A DNA stretch of 64,000 nucleotides from Cyanobacteria bacterium SZAS-4 (GTDB lineage: Bacteria; Cyanobacteriota; Vampirovibrionia; Obscuribacterales; Obscuribacteraceae). Both the position numbers and the translations under genes were made by a program. Location: contig JAFEAT010000006.1 in assembly GCA_018266255.1 (NCBI GenBank), forward strand, positions 1-64,000, written 5' to 3'. Positions 1 through 7,788 of this stretch are shown piece by piece (the first letter of the stretch is position 1; each line of letters begins with the position of its first letter). A model generated the notes under the pieces. The model ran no database searches. It saw only the letters and a list, made by a program, of their open reading frames with translations, and was not told where the DNA came from.

Positions 1-68
1 GATATGTCATCCGCCGCTTTTTTATTTCGTTGTGAGCCAATTTACCATCATGCTGCATTGTACGGGCA

Positions 69-836
69 TCAGTTGAACGTGGCGATTACTGGAGCATGAT
101 CTGAAGGTCTTTCCTTTTTGCGCGGCGCTCTGTCTATAAGGACGCTATCGCATAGTGCAGCCAACGATTGACTAGCCCATACGTGATCGATACGAAATCC
201 CATATTTCGTCTAAAACAACCCATTCTGTAGTCCCACCATGAATACTCACCACTTTCTTGATTTTTGATTCTGAAAGTATCGACAAAACCAAGCGACTTG
301 ATCTTCTCTAAAGACTCTCGTTCTGCGTCACTTACCATAATGGTGCCTTTGACCAGCTCTGGGTTGTAGCAGTCTTTGTCTTCTGTGGCGATGTTGAAAT
401 CTCCGCATAGCACAAGTTGTTTATTCATATCGTGATTATGTTGGATATGTTGCCGAAGTTTTTCTAGCCAGTTCATTTTGAATTCGTATTTGCTTGAGCC
501 GACAGCAGATCCATTGGGGATGTACACGTTAATGATGTGCACTGAATCTACCTCTGCTTCAATCAGTCTTCGTTGACTATCGGCATCGCCGTCGATGAAT
601 CCTTTGCGCACGTTCATGATCGGACGATCAGAAAGTATCGCTACTCCGTTGTACGACCGCTCCCCGTAGAACTCGCAGTTGTAGCCAATTTCAGCCAACT
701 CCTTGAGCGGAAATTTTTCATCTACTGTCTTTGTCTCTTGCAAGCACACTACTGATGGCTTATGCGTCTGTAGCCACTCAATTAATTGTGGCAAACGCAC
801 TGAAATGGAGTTGACATTCCACGTGGATATGATCAT
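69..836 (-). CDS. xth: Exodeoxyribonuclease III (AP endonuclease)
   Basis: This enzyme repairs abasic sites and removes 3'-terminal nucleotides from duplex DNA, acting in cytoplasmic base-excision repair. The protein is 255 aa, the usual size of the family. It opens with the beta-strand carrying the metal-site Asn (STWNVNS, residues 4-10), then has the LQETK motif with the catalytic Glu, YNGVAILS, the GDFN motif (Asp and Asn of the active site) and the terminal SDHAPV motif with the Asp-His pair. All the key residues of the endonuclease/exonuclease/phosphatase fold are therefore present. The ATG overlaps the stop of the upstream ORF as ATGA, so the two are probably translated together. The identification is secure. 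Confidence 0.97.
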   Translation of the reverse strand: MIISTWNVNSISVRLPQLIEWLQTHKPSVVCLQETKTVDEKFPLKELAEIGYNCEFYGERSYNGVAILSDRPIMNVRKGFIDGDADSQRRLIEAEVDSVHIINVYIPNGSAVGSSKYEFKMNWLEKLRQHIQHNHDMNKQLVLCGDFNIATEDKDCYNPELVKGTIMVSDAERESLEKIKSLGFVDTFRIKNQESGEYSWWDYRMGCFRRNMGFRIDHVWASQSLAALCDSVLIDRAPRKKERPSDHAPVIATFN

Positions 837-1345
837 TTTTGAGATTTCCTTATCTTCCGACGACTGCTTGTAGTGGCTCTAGCACTCATTCTTCGCACGC
901 TCACTGCTCTTGGCTTTGCCGCAGATGGCGCTTCTTCGGCTTCAGGCACCATAAATGGTATCACTGGAATTCCGAAACCGCTTATTACCATTCCGCTTCG
1001 GATTGATGAAGCTTGCTCGAAATTATCACGCAAATCAGCCAAACTATTGACTGTAGCGAACGATCCGCACTTCTCCATCTCTCTGCTCACGTCAGTGCGC
1101 ATCGAATTAGAACGACCATCTATTAGTAGTTCGTTGATCATGCTCGTCTTCTTGCTGCCTCTTGCAAAGCCGCATAGCTCCTTAGTTTCAAAGGAACAAA
1201 AAATTCGGCGAACGGCAATTATAACTCGCCCTATGAAAGAATCAGGGTTGCGAGCACTTTTCAAACGAGTACTAGCACACCAGCAAATAAATGCAAGTGA
1301 CGATATATGTCCGAGAGTACTAAATTGGATGTCTGAAACACGCAT
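833..1345 (-). CDS. Hypothetical protein translationally coupled to exonuclease III
   Basis: I do not recognise the family. The ORF ends in an ATGA overlap with the start of the exonuclease III gene, which is the main reason to believe it. Its C-terminal half reads like a normal protein, with a charged helix followed by a Pro/Val-rich stretch and a very basic Ser/Arg/Lys tail that could bind nucleic acid. The N-terminal part is Cys/Ser-rich and less convincing, and no ribosome-binding site precedes the ATG at 1345. An internal ATG at about 1140 (MINELLIDG) may be the true start, giving about 100 residues. A plus-strand ORF over the same DNA is judged to be its shadow. Confidence 0.45.
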   Translation of the reverse strand: MRVSDIQFSTLGHISSLAFICWCASTRLKSARNPDSFIGRVIIAVRRIFCSFETKELCGFARGSKKTSMINELLIDGRSNSMRTDVSREMEKCGSFATVNSLADLRDNFEQASSIRSGMVISGFGIPVIPFMVPEAEEAPSAAKPRAVSVRRMSARATTSSRRKIRKSQK

Positions 1346-1536
1346 GTTCGCTGCCGTTTACAGACAGAATCTTGTCTTTGTTGGCTTGTAGAGTTTGGGA
1401 AACTTCTTTTATGTCGCGATTAGCTAAAATGAGCATTTATGCCTCTCTTGGACCTTTACGATATTCGTTCCAGTGTGTAAAGTGAATACATAAAGAAGGC
1501 GGTTGATTAATCGCGCTCCCGCCTCTGAAGTTACAA

Positions 1537-1586
1537 GTTCTTGTTAAGAACCGTAATTGTTGGATCTACTTAGAGTTGAACTAAGT
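1537..1586. promoter_or_regulatory. Two short inverted repeats before the RHH regulator gene, possible operator
   Basis: GTTCTT-gtt-AAGAAC (1537-1551) and ACTTAG-n7-CTAAGT (1568-1586) are perfect 6-bp inverted repeats. They lie 43-92 bases upstream of the ribbon-helix-helix gene. A possible promoter, TTGTTA (1541-1546) and TCTACT (1565-1570) with 18 bp spacing, overlaps both. CopG-type regulators commonly bind such repeats to control their own gene, so an autoregulatory operator is plausible but inferred from position only. Confidence 0.35.
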
Positions 1587-1628
1587 GGCTCCCGATATCC
1601 CCTGCTGTTTATGTGAGGAACTAAGCTT

Positions 1629-1832
1629 ATGCCCAAGAAGGTACTGATCGCTCTGCCACCAGCCATGCTAGAACAAGTTGATTTCATCGCCCAATGCGAA
1701 CACCGCACCCGCTCTGATTTGATAAGAGAAGCTCTCCGTCGTTACCTCGACAATTTCAGACGCACTCAAGGCGCGCACCTGGCCGTCAGCACACTCGAAA
1801 CAGCTGATACCTTCGCCAATACTCTTTCGTAG
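1629..1832 (+). CDS. Ribbon-helix-helix (CopG/MetJ-type) DNA-binding protein
   Basis: A 67-aa protein whose first 45 residues form a ribbon-helix-helix fold. The N-terminal strand is KKVLIALPPAML, helix A is EQVDFIAQ, and helix B starts with the conserved TRSDLIREALRRYL. Such proteins dimerise and insert the antiparallel strand pair into the DNA major groove. The remaining 20 residues form a short tail that could contact a partner. No toxin or other partner gene is adjacent, so it is more likely a stand-alone repressor than an antitoxin. A good ribosome-binding site (GTGAGGA) precedes the ATG. A strong hairpin terminator follows the stop codon, so the gene is probably monocistronic. Confidence 0.88.
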   Translation: MPKKVLIALPPAMLEQVDFIAQCEHRTRSDLIREALRRYLDNFRRTQGAHLAVSTLETADTFANTLS

Positions 1833-1861
1833 AAGTTATCCGACTCCTCCAACTAGAGAAT

Positions 1862-1896
1862 AAAAGCCGTTGTAAGCAAGACTTACAGCGGCTTTT
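1862..1896. terminator. Rho-independent terminator of the RHH gene
   Basis: A 15-bp stem, AAAAGCCGTTGTAAG against CTTACAGCGGCTTTT, has a single G-U pair and closes a 5-base loop (CAAGA). The stem ends in A and T runs on both sides, so it could terminate in either direction. It sits 29 bases after the stop codon. Confidence 0.88.
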
Positions 1897-2163
1897 AGAT
1901 TAGCACCACTTTTGAACAGGGGCAGTAACCGTTAAGAAGCGCAACCGCTCAGACCGGTATAGAGTAATGACGACAAATGATTACAAGCGTTGTCAGTTTC
2001 GATTGAATTTGATATTGCAGCGGAGCATTCGACCAAATTGTTTGTAAGCGCACCTGAGAGCTCTGTAGTCGTTTATAAGGCGTTTTAATCAGGTGGGCTG
2101 TAGAAAACCTTCCTATCCATGAATGAAGTGAAAGTGAAACCAGGAAAGACGCCCTAATACAGC

Positions 2164-2172
2164 TGATATGAT
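2164..2172 (+). promoter_or_regulatory. Extended -10 promoter element
   Basis: TGATATGAT matches the TGnTATAAT extended -10 pattern with one change. It lies 36 bases before the ATG at 2209, giving a leader of about 30 bases. No good -35 box is apparent, as is usual for extended -10 promoters. Confidence 0.4.
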
Positions 2173-2208
2173 GACCACCTCGCAAGCAATCTCGCCAAAG
2201 GGACGAAA

Positions 2209-2652
2209 ATGCACGAAGACGAAAAATACCACAACGCCCTCTCAGCATGGATGCCTGAGCTAAGCAGCCTGTCGAAATTGCAAATCGAAATTGGTGCTGC
2301 TCTCACCGGACTGAGTGAGAAGCGAGTCACATTAGAGGAAAAAATGATTCGCATGCACCTTCATCAATTATCGGCCCTGTTTGGAAGAGTCGCTGAAGAA
2401 GCGCACCAGATGCTTGCTTCACATTACGATGCAAAAGCGGAAACTGCTCTTGACGAATTGCGCGTTCTCAATTCTGAAGTGCAAAATGTGGTGGCAGATT
2501 TACTCAAGATCATTCGCTACAACTTGAATTTTCTAGAGCAATACTACGAATACGACTACTACAGCCGACTTCAGAATGAGCACAAGTTTGTCGATCGTAC
2601 GCAGAAGATCGTAGATGACTTGCATGCGTTGGTCGCGAACTCCAGTAAATAG
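2209..2652 (+). CDS. Hypothetical helical protein
   Basis: A 147-aa cytoplasmic protein of no family I recognise. It is almost entirely helical by composition, with heptad-like spacing of Leu/Ile through residues 15-110 (EKMIRMHLHQLSALFGRVAEEA and onwards) and a Tyr-rich segment near residue 112 (EQYYEYDYY). There is no signal peptide or membrane span. AAAGGGA lies 7 bases before the ATG and an extended -10 element is upstream, so it is expressed on its own. It may be a coiled-coil scaffold or adaptor, but nothing in the context assigns a role. Confidence 0.75.
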   Translation: MHEDEKYHNALSAWMPELSSLSKLQIEIGAALTGLSEKRVTLEEKMIRMHLHQLSALFGRVAEEAHQMLASHYDAKAETALDELRVLNSEVQNVVADLLKIIRYNLNFLEQYYEYDYYSRLQNEHKFVDRTQKIVDDLHALVANSSK

Positions 2653-2836
2653 ACGACGGTAAACAATAGTCGACATGAAAAATCAGATGCCGACTCATCT
2701 TTATATAGGATAAGAATCAAGCAACGGATGAGAGTGAGCGGATCAAAATGAGCCACCTGTAGAAAACTTCTTAAGCCCAATCACAGATTGACAGCTAGCA
2801 GTCAAACAACAAAGTTCGCGTTCTGTCTAGCTATTG

Positions 2837-3376
2837 TTAGCTATCGTATTCGCCAATCTGACGCAATGCCTTTTGCACTTTCCATCGAACCGCAGCATCT
2901 TGATCGGAAGCCGCATCATGCAATGATTTCACGATGGTTTCACTCTTGGCCGATTTGCGTGAGCAGATTTTTCCAAGAGCTTTTGCTGCAGTCTTTCGAA
3001 CTTCCACATTGTCATCGCGCAAAAGATCGGCAATTTTCTCTACAGCTTCTTGGAGAGGCGAAGAGATGCGTTCGAGTGTACGCACTGCTTCCATTCGCAC
3101 CCATTCATCGGAGTTGTCGAGCAAGCCGGCAATTGGTTTCATATACGACTTAGCAACGCCCGGCCGCTCTTGCAGCCATCTGAGAGCAGCCAGCTTGACA
3201 TAAATACTTTCGTGTCCGAGTGCTTGCACAAACACTTTAGCGTGCATTTTCAGCGCTTCTTCAGGCAGCCCGAGTTTCAGCCCCCGCACTTCGAAGCCTG
3301 GATAATCGTGCTGCACGATCATGTTATCTACAATTTCCGCCAGATCTGCTAATTCCATGCTGAGGATTATATCCAC
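2837..3376 (-). CDS. HEAT-repeat protein
   Basis: A 179-aa soluble protein made of at least three HEAT/PBS-lyase-like helical repeats. Each pairs a D-x-x-x-x-VR/VK element with an A-x-x-x-L element: YVKLAALRWLQE near residue 60, WVRMEAVRTLERI near 92, VEVRKTAAKALGKI near 125 and AAVRWKVQKALRQIG near 163. These superhelical repeats usually bind proteins. The frame opens with GTG at 3376. An ATG six codons in (3358, MELADLAEIVD) is an equally good start and neither has a clear Shine-Dalgarno. It follows the secreted protein gene by 9 bases, so the two are probably cotranscribed. Confidence 0.87.
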   Translation of the reverse strand: MDIILSMELADLAEIVDNMIVQHDYPGFEVRGLKLGLPEEALKMHAKVFVQALGHESIYVKLAALRWLQERPGVAKSYMKPIAGLLDNSDEWVRMEAVRTLERISSPLQEAVEKIADLLRDDNVEVRKTAAKALGKICSRKSAKSETIVKSLHDAASDQDAAVRWKVQKALRQIGEYDS

Positions 3377-3385
3377 TTGGCGCTA

Positions 3386-4849
3386 TTATTGGCCGCCAAA
3401 AAGATTTTTCAACATGCCATCAAGTCCGCCGGCCGGCATGCTAGGTTGTGCGGCGCCGCCGCCACCACCGAACATACCCTGAAGCCCGCCCAGTCCGCCA
3501 AGACCACCCATGCCAGGCATGCTTCCTTGCATTGCTTGCATCGGATCTGTATTCATAACGACGCCTTTACCTATGCTTCCGTAAAGAACCATCTTTTCAA
3601 GAAAACGTTTGTTGGCGTCATAACTGACCGTTGCACATTGCACGTAGAGCACAGTCGGAGACTGTCTGGTGAATCTTACGACGCTCTCACCATAGCCGGT
3701 GCGCGGAACGTGCGTGCGTTTGTCCCAAGTGGTTTCTTGAGTCACTATTTGCTGCTCTAACACGTTTGCTGCTAGCTGACGAGTTTCATTCTTGATCACG
3801 CGTTGACGCATTTGATTCCCTGAGACGCTAGTTTCGCCAGCTCCCGTTTGCACGTCACCAAATTCAAGAACGATAGGAACGCTCATACTTGATACCATTT
3901 GGCTCATCATGCCACCAAATGCGGCATTACCGGCGCTGCCACCGAGCATCTTTTTCATCTCGTCGGGCACTTGCGTGTCGCCTGCAGGCACCATAAATAA
4001 GCATCTCGCCGGTTCGAGAGCGATGGCACCACGTGAGCGATCGAAGTTGAAGTTGACCTGACCGATGTTTCCGGGCTTCATCGCCTGAACGGTGCGCCTT
4101 GCCTCTTCGGGATCGATGCGGTAGTAGTTAGGGTCGACTTGCACCTGTTGCAGAACAAGACGGCCGCCCCAATTGCCCTGGTAATTGTCTGGGAATGATT
4201 TCACCACACCAGACAGCAATGGTGCATTAGCGCTAGCTTTGCCTGCCAAAACTCCGCGTGGATCCATCATCGGAGTTTGAGCTTTCAATGAAGGGAATGA
4301 GGCGCCAGCGCTGGCCGAAAGCTGTTCGATACGACCGAAGAGCATAGTCGGCTTTTTCGCTGTTGCAGTTTCGGCAGGACGCTCGGTTGCACGTTCAGCC
4401 GGTTTATCGAGTGTGCGCTCAGTCTTTTCTGAGGGGGCACGGGTTTCGCCTGCTTTTGCATGCTCTGCTTCAATTCTCGGTGAGGCTTCGGCGTGTTCGA
4501 GTCGCAACTTCTCCTCACGCACCGCTGGCACGTGCGGCCACGCCTCGGTCGGAGTAGTCGAAGGAGTCGCAGATTCACGAGTTGGCGGAGGCGGGGGCGA
4601 ACTCGCAGGTGGAACGGGAGTATTAACCGTCTGAGATGGCGTGGATGCGCCGCTCTTCTCTGCGGGCTTGGCGGAACCGTCCTTGTTCATCCAGGGAAAG
4701 TTGTCTGGATTGCCGGCAGATGGTGCAGCATCGCCGTTCATAATCTGTTTTTCCAGGGCTGACATTCCACCGTCTGCATGCGCCAAACCACTGAATGAGC
4801 CAGATAACAGCAAGGATATTGCTAGACCAACCGATAGCTTATTTGCCAT
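3386..4849 (-). CDS. Secreted Pro-rich protein of unknown family
   Basis: A 487-aa exported protein. Residues 1-25 are a clear Sec signal peptide ending in LAHA. Residues 45-170 are low-complexity and rich in Pro, Thr, Glu and Ala, including an SSPPPPP run, like a flexible linker or wall-spanning segment. Residues 180-430 look globular and carry no motif I recognise. The C-terminus is Gly/Met-rich (MGGLGGLGGLQGMFGGGGG). The linker plus sticky glycine tail suggests a cell-surface or envelope protein that interacts or assembles. The gene faces away from gluconokinase and leads into the HEAT-repeat gene. I cannot assign a function. Confidence 0.8.
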   Translation of the reverse strand: MANKLSVGLAISLLLSGSFSGLAHADGGMSALEKQIMNGDAAPSAGNPDNFPWMNKDGSAKPAEKSGASTPSQTVNTPVPPASSPPPPPTRESATPSTTPTEAWPHVPAVREEKLRLEHAEASPRIEAEHAKAGETRAPSEKTERTLDKPAERATERPAETATAKKPTMLFGRIEQLSASAGASFPSLKAQTPMMDPRGVLAGKASANAPLLSGVVKSFPDNYQGNWGGRLVLQQVQVDPNYYRIDPEEARRTVQAMKPGNIGQVNFNFDRSRGAIALEPARCLFMVPAGDTQVPDEMKKMLGGSAGNAAFGGMMSQMVSSMSVPIVLEFGDVQTGAGETSVSGNQMRQRVIKNETRQLAANVLEQQIVTQETTWDKRTHVPRTGYGESVVRFTRQSPTVLYVQCATVSYDANKRFLEKMVLYGSIGKGVVMNTDPMQAMQGSMPGMGGLGGLGGLQGMFGGGGGAAQPSMPAGGLDGMLKNLFGGQ

Positions 4850-4991
4850 GAAATCATCGCCTTATGGGACCTTTGTCTAGTTTATACCCTCTCACCAGGA
4901 AATGGGTTTCGTGGACACGAAGCGAAGCTGTAAACTAAGTGTAGATTGCCTCAATTCGATTCCAAGGGATCGATCCGGAGCGGTACCATAT

Positions 4992-5501
4992 ATGGTGCGG
5001 CAGATGCAAATGTTGAATGTAATAGTGATCATGGGCGTTGCAGGCTCTGGAAAAACCACGGTCGGCAAGTTGCTGGCCGCCAAACTCGAATGGAAATTTG
5101 CAGACGCCGATGACTACCATCCAGCCGCCAATGTAGCCAAAATGTCGTCCGGTCATGCCCTTACTGATGAGGACAGAACCCCATGGTTGCAAACCTTGCG
5201 CGCTAACATCGAATTTTGGACAAGCAAAAACGAGTCAACCGTGCTTGCCTGTTCTGCTCTCAAGGCAAGCTATCGAAAAATGCTTCAGCCGAACGACTCA
5301 GTTTCAGTTGTCTACTTGAAGGGCGATTTCGATCTGGTCAAAAAACGTCTGAGCGAACGCCAGGGACATTTCATGAAGACTACGATGTTGGAAAGCCAGT
5401 TTCAAGCTCTCGAAGAACCCTCAGATGCTGTCACTGTCGACGCATCGGAAAATCCAGAAAGAATCGTCGATGAGATTTGCGCAAAGCTATCTTTGATCTA
5501 A
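4992..5501 (+). CDS. gntK: Gluconokinase (GntK/IdnK type)
   Basis: Phosphorylates gluconate to 6-phosphogluconate with ATP, feeding the pentose-phosphate or Entner-Doudoroff route. The P-loop GVAGSGKTT stands near the N-terminus, followed by the family signature ADDYHP with the substrate-binding Asp and His, then LTDEDRTPWL, and later CSALKASYR and LSERQGHFM. The frame is open from 4902, but homology-like sequence starts at IVIMGVAG. ATG 4992 has GGAG at a spacing of 11 and gives 169 aa, close to the family norm of about 175. ATG 5010 is also possible. No gluconate transporter or dehydrogenase is adjacent. The stop codon overlaps that of the convergent aldo/keto reductase gene. Confidence 0.93.
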   Translation: MVRQMQMLNVIVIMGVAGSGKTTVGKLLAAKLEWKFADADDYHPAANVAKMSSGHALTDEDRTPWLQTLRANIEFWTSKNESTVLACSALKASYRKMLQPNDSVSVVYLKGDFDLVKKRLSERQGHFMKTTMLESQFQALEEPSDAVTVDASENPERIVDEICAKLSLI

Positions 5502-6469
5502 GAGCGCACTGAGCCAACTGACAAGATATCTTCGATTTGATTGATCGCGTCTTGCGGGAGCGAAATCGCGGCCGCCTGAATGTTGTCTTCAATTTGAGAT
5601 GATTTTGTGGCGCCGATAATGACGCTGCTCACCTCAGGCAAACGTAGGCACCAAGCCAATGCAAGCTGAGCCATAGAGACTTTCAGTTGCGCGGCAATGG
5701 GCACAAGTTTCTGAACCAACTCTAAAGTCTCGCGAGACATCAAACTGCGTCCCACCATAAATACGTTGTTGCGATTGTCAGCGGCTCGACTGTCAGGTGG
5801 AAAGGGATGATCTGGTTTGTACTTGCCAGTCAAAACGCCCTGAGCAAGCGGCGAAAACACAACCTGTCCGAGTCCTAACTTCTTCGAAACGGGAATAACT
5901 TCTTTCTCGATCTCACGAGCGAGCATGCTGTATTGCGGTTGGTTCGAAATTGGTGGCATCGCATTCATCGCAAGCGCAGTCTGCACTGCATCCTCAATAT
6001 GATCGGCTTGCCACTCGCTCACACCCCAGTAAAGAATCTTCCCTTGACGAATCAAGTCATCCATGGCGCGCACAATTTCGTACATTGGTACTTCGGCATC
6101 ATAGCGATGGCATTGATAGAGATCGACGTACTCCTGATTCATGCGCTTCAAACTGGCATGACACTGCTCGAAAATGTGCTTGCGGGAAAGTCCCTTATCG
6201 TTCGGACCTTGACCCATTGGAAAGTAGACTTTCGTTGCCAGAACGATCGCGTCACGATTGAGATTCTTGATCGCTTTTCCAACAGCAACTTCGCCAGCGC
6301 CGTGAGCATAAACATTAGCTGTATCGAAAAAATTGATCCCTTGTTCGAACGCGTAGTGCATCTGTTTAGCCGCAGCTTTCTCTTCAACTGAGCCGCCGTA
6401 GGTAAGCCAACTGCCGAGCCCGACCTCGCTGACTTTGACGCCCCACTTGCCCAATTTGCGATATTGCAT
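5498..6469 (-). CDS. Aldo/keto reductase (Kv-beta-like)
   Basis: An NADPH-dependent oxidoreductase of the TIM-barrel AKR family that reduces aldehydes or ketones. Visible signatures are GLGSWLTYGG at the N-terminus, NFFDTANVYAHG with the catalytic Asp and Tyr, the catalytic Lys in VLATKVYF, the active-site His in DLYQCHR, the GVSEW strand, the SPLAQGVLTGKY loop and the cofactor-binding SSVIIGAT plus a downstream IEDN. The pattern resembles the voltage-gated potassium channel beta-subunit branch. TTG at 6487 is in frame, but ATG 6469 has GGTGAGG at good spacing and starts with the conserved MQYRKLG, so it is preferred. It lies just downstream of the MFS permease gene, in one transcription unit. 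Confidence 0.94.
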   Translation of the reverse strand: MQYRKLGKWGVKVSEVGLGSWLTYGGSVEEKAAAKQMHYAFEQGINFFDTANVYAHGAGEVAVGKAIKNLNRDAIVLATKVYFPMGQGPNDKGLSRKHIFEQCHASLKRMNQEYVDLYQCHRYDAEVPMYEIVRAMDDLIRQGKILYWGVSEWQADHIEDAVQTALAMNAMPPISNQPQYSMLAREIEKEVIPVSKKLGLGQVVFSPLAQGVLTGKYKPDHPFPPDSRAADNRNNVFMVGRSLMSRETLELVQKLVPIAAQLKVSMAQLALAWCLRLPEVSSVIIGATKSSQIEDNIQAAAISLPQDAINQIEDILSVGSVRS

Positions 6470-6490
6470 GACGCGATCCTCACCCAAAAA

Positions 6491-7729
6491 CTAAGCCGGG
6501 TTCTCGGCCCCTTTAGTAAGGGGCAAAAAGAAGATCACGATAATACCAGGGACCGAGGCGAGAAAACTGAGAAGGAAAAAGTTCTGGTAGCCGAGCCATG
6601 TCTGCAAATAACCGGATACATAGCTAGGCACTAATACTCCGAGTGCCATGAGACCCGTCGCGGTAGCGTAATGTGCTGCTTTATATTCCGGGCGCACGGT
6701 TGAAAGGAGGAAAACGGTATAGGCAGCCACTCCCAGACCGTACGAGAATTGTTCATACGCGTTCAGCAAACACACACCAATCAGAGGTGGTTTGAGAATG
6801 GCCATAATCCAATATAAGAGAATAGCTGAGTTCTGAACGATAGCAGTGGGCAATAGACACTTTTTTAAACCTTGTTTCGAAATCAGCCAACCGCCGAAAA
6901 TGCCACCAAGCAGTAATGCGACGGTGCCGACGGTGCCGTAAATCAAACCAAGATCCGAAGTAGAAATTCCGAGCCCACCCTTGTCTACAGGATCTAGAAG
7001 AAACGGTTGAGCCATCTTCAACATGAGAGCGTCGCCGAGTCTGAATGTCAGGATGTAAATGACAATTGGTACGATCGACTGTTGCGCGAAGAAAGTGCGG
7101 AACACTGTCAGGAATTCAGAGAAGGTAAGCGTTGCACGTTTGGTCTGTTCTGGGCGCGGCAAGACCATACTGTGGAAGAGAGAAAGAACTAAGAGAATAG
7201 CGGCGCAAATTGAAAAAGCCGCAGCCCAACCATTTACTACGCCCCAGCCACTTTCTGCCAATTTGCCGGCCAGAAAAACCAATCCACCAGAACCAAGCAG
7301 AACAGCCATTTTGTAGGCAGTGTTTCGTACTCCGACATAGAACGATTGCTGTGAACTATCGAGCACATCCATATAATAGCCGTCGATGGATATGTCTTGG
7401 GTGGCCGATGCAATCGCCATCAAAACAAGTACTGCGACTGAAATCTTAACAGGATCGGGAATTTCGACCACTCCCGCGAGCGCAATGGCCAGACTGCCTA
7501 GCACTACTTGCGATACCACGATCCACTGCCTGCGAGTGCCGTATAGGTCTACAGTTGGTGCCCAAAAAAGTTTGACCACCCAGGGAATTTGGAGCAAGCT
7601 CGTGAATTGCGCAATGAACTCATTGTCGGCATGCATATTCTTGAAGAATACGACTGACATCATATTGACTATCGTGTAGGGCAATCCTGATGCCAGATAA
7701 AGAGTCGGAATGAATATGCCGGGTTTCAA
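6491..7729 (-). CDS. MFS permease, AmpG/acetyl-CoA transporter-like
   Basis: A membrane transporter of about 412 aa with 11-12 hydrophobic spans. The opening PTLYLASGLPYTIVN and the following IPWVVKLFWAPTVD are typical of the AmpG (muropeptide permease) and SLC33 acetyl-CoA transporter branch. DISIDGYYMD also fits that branch. Substrate cannot be told from the sequence. The frame extends to ATG 7852, but that would overlap the divergent S41 gene. TTG 7729 has AAGG eight bases upstream and begins LKPGIFIPTLYL, so it is chosen. The gene is followed after about 20 bases by the aldo/keto reductase. A tandem 9-bp repeat lies in the divergent promoter region. Confidence 0.85.
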   Translation of the reverse strand: MKPGIFIPTLYLASGLPYTIVNMMSVVFFKNMHADNEFIAQFTSLLQIPWVVKLFWAPTVDLYGTRRQWIVVSQVVLGSLAIALAGVVEIPDPVKISVAVLVLMAIASATQDISIDGYYMDVLDSSQQSFYVGVRNTAYKMAVLLGSGGLVFLAGKLAESGWGVVNGWAAAFSICAAILLVLSLFHSMVLPRPEQTKRATLTFSEFLTVFRTFFAQQSIVPIVIYILTFRLGDALMLKMAQPFLLDPVDKGGLGISTSDLGLIYGTVGTVALLLGGIFGGWLISKQGLKKCLLPTAIVQNSAILLYWIMAILKPPLIGVCLLNAYEQFSYGLGVAAYTVFLLSTVRPEYKAAHYATATGLMALGVLVPSYVSGYLQTWLGYQNFFLLSFLASVPGIIVIFFLPLTKGAENPA

Positions 7730-7753
7730 TCGTTTACCTTCAACGCTTGGCAG

Positions 7754-7771
7754 CGAGCGCAACGAGCGCAA
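7754..7771. repeat. Perfect tandem 9-bp repeat in a divergent promoter region
   Basis: CGAGCGCAA occurs twice head to tail at 7754-7762 and 7763-7771. It lies between the proposed TTG start of the MFS gene (7729) and the GTG start of the S41 gene (7789). A regulator-binding site is possible. It could also be a chance duplication. Confidence 0.5.
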
Positions 7772-7788
7772 ACCCAGTAGTATAGTAT

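Larger units (their letters stand above)
1833..2208. other. Intergenic region: terminator at its left, promoter at its right
   Basis: This 376-base stretch has no convincing coding frame. It holds the terminator of the RHH gene (1862-1896) and, at its right end, an extended -10 element (2164-2172) for the next gene. I see nothing else that can be supported between them. Confidence 0.6.

Noticed and set aside
873..1391. 172-aa plus-strand frame over the 833-1345 gene
   Set aside because: Ser/Leu/Ile-rich in the way antisense frames are, no ribosome-binding site, and it overlaps a frame that is coupled to xth by ATGA.
2788..2805. Imperfect palindrome TTGAC...GTCAA between convergent genes
   Set aside because: Short, no T run, and its position fits neither a promoter nor a clear terminator.
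4902..4991. Upstream 30 codons of the gluconokinase frame
   Set aside because: They precede the conserved start of the family and have no Shine-Dalgarno; ATG 4992 has one.
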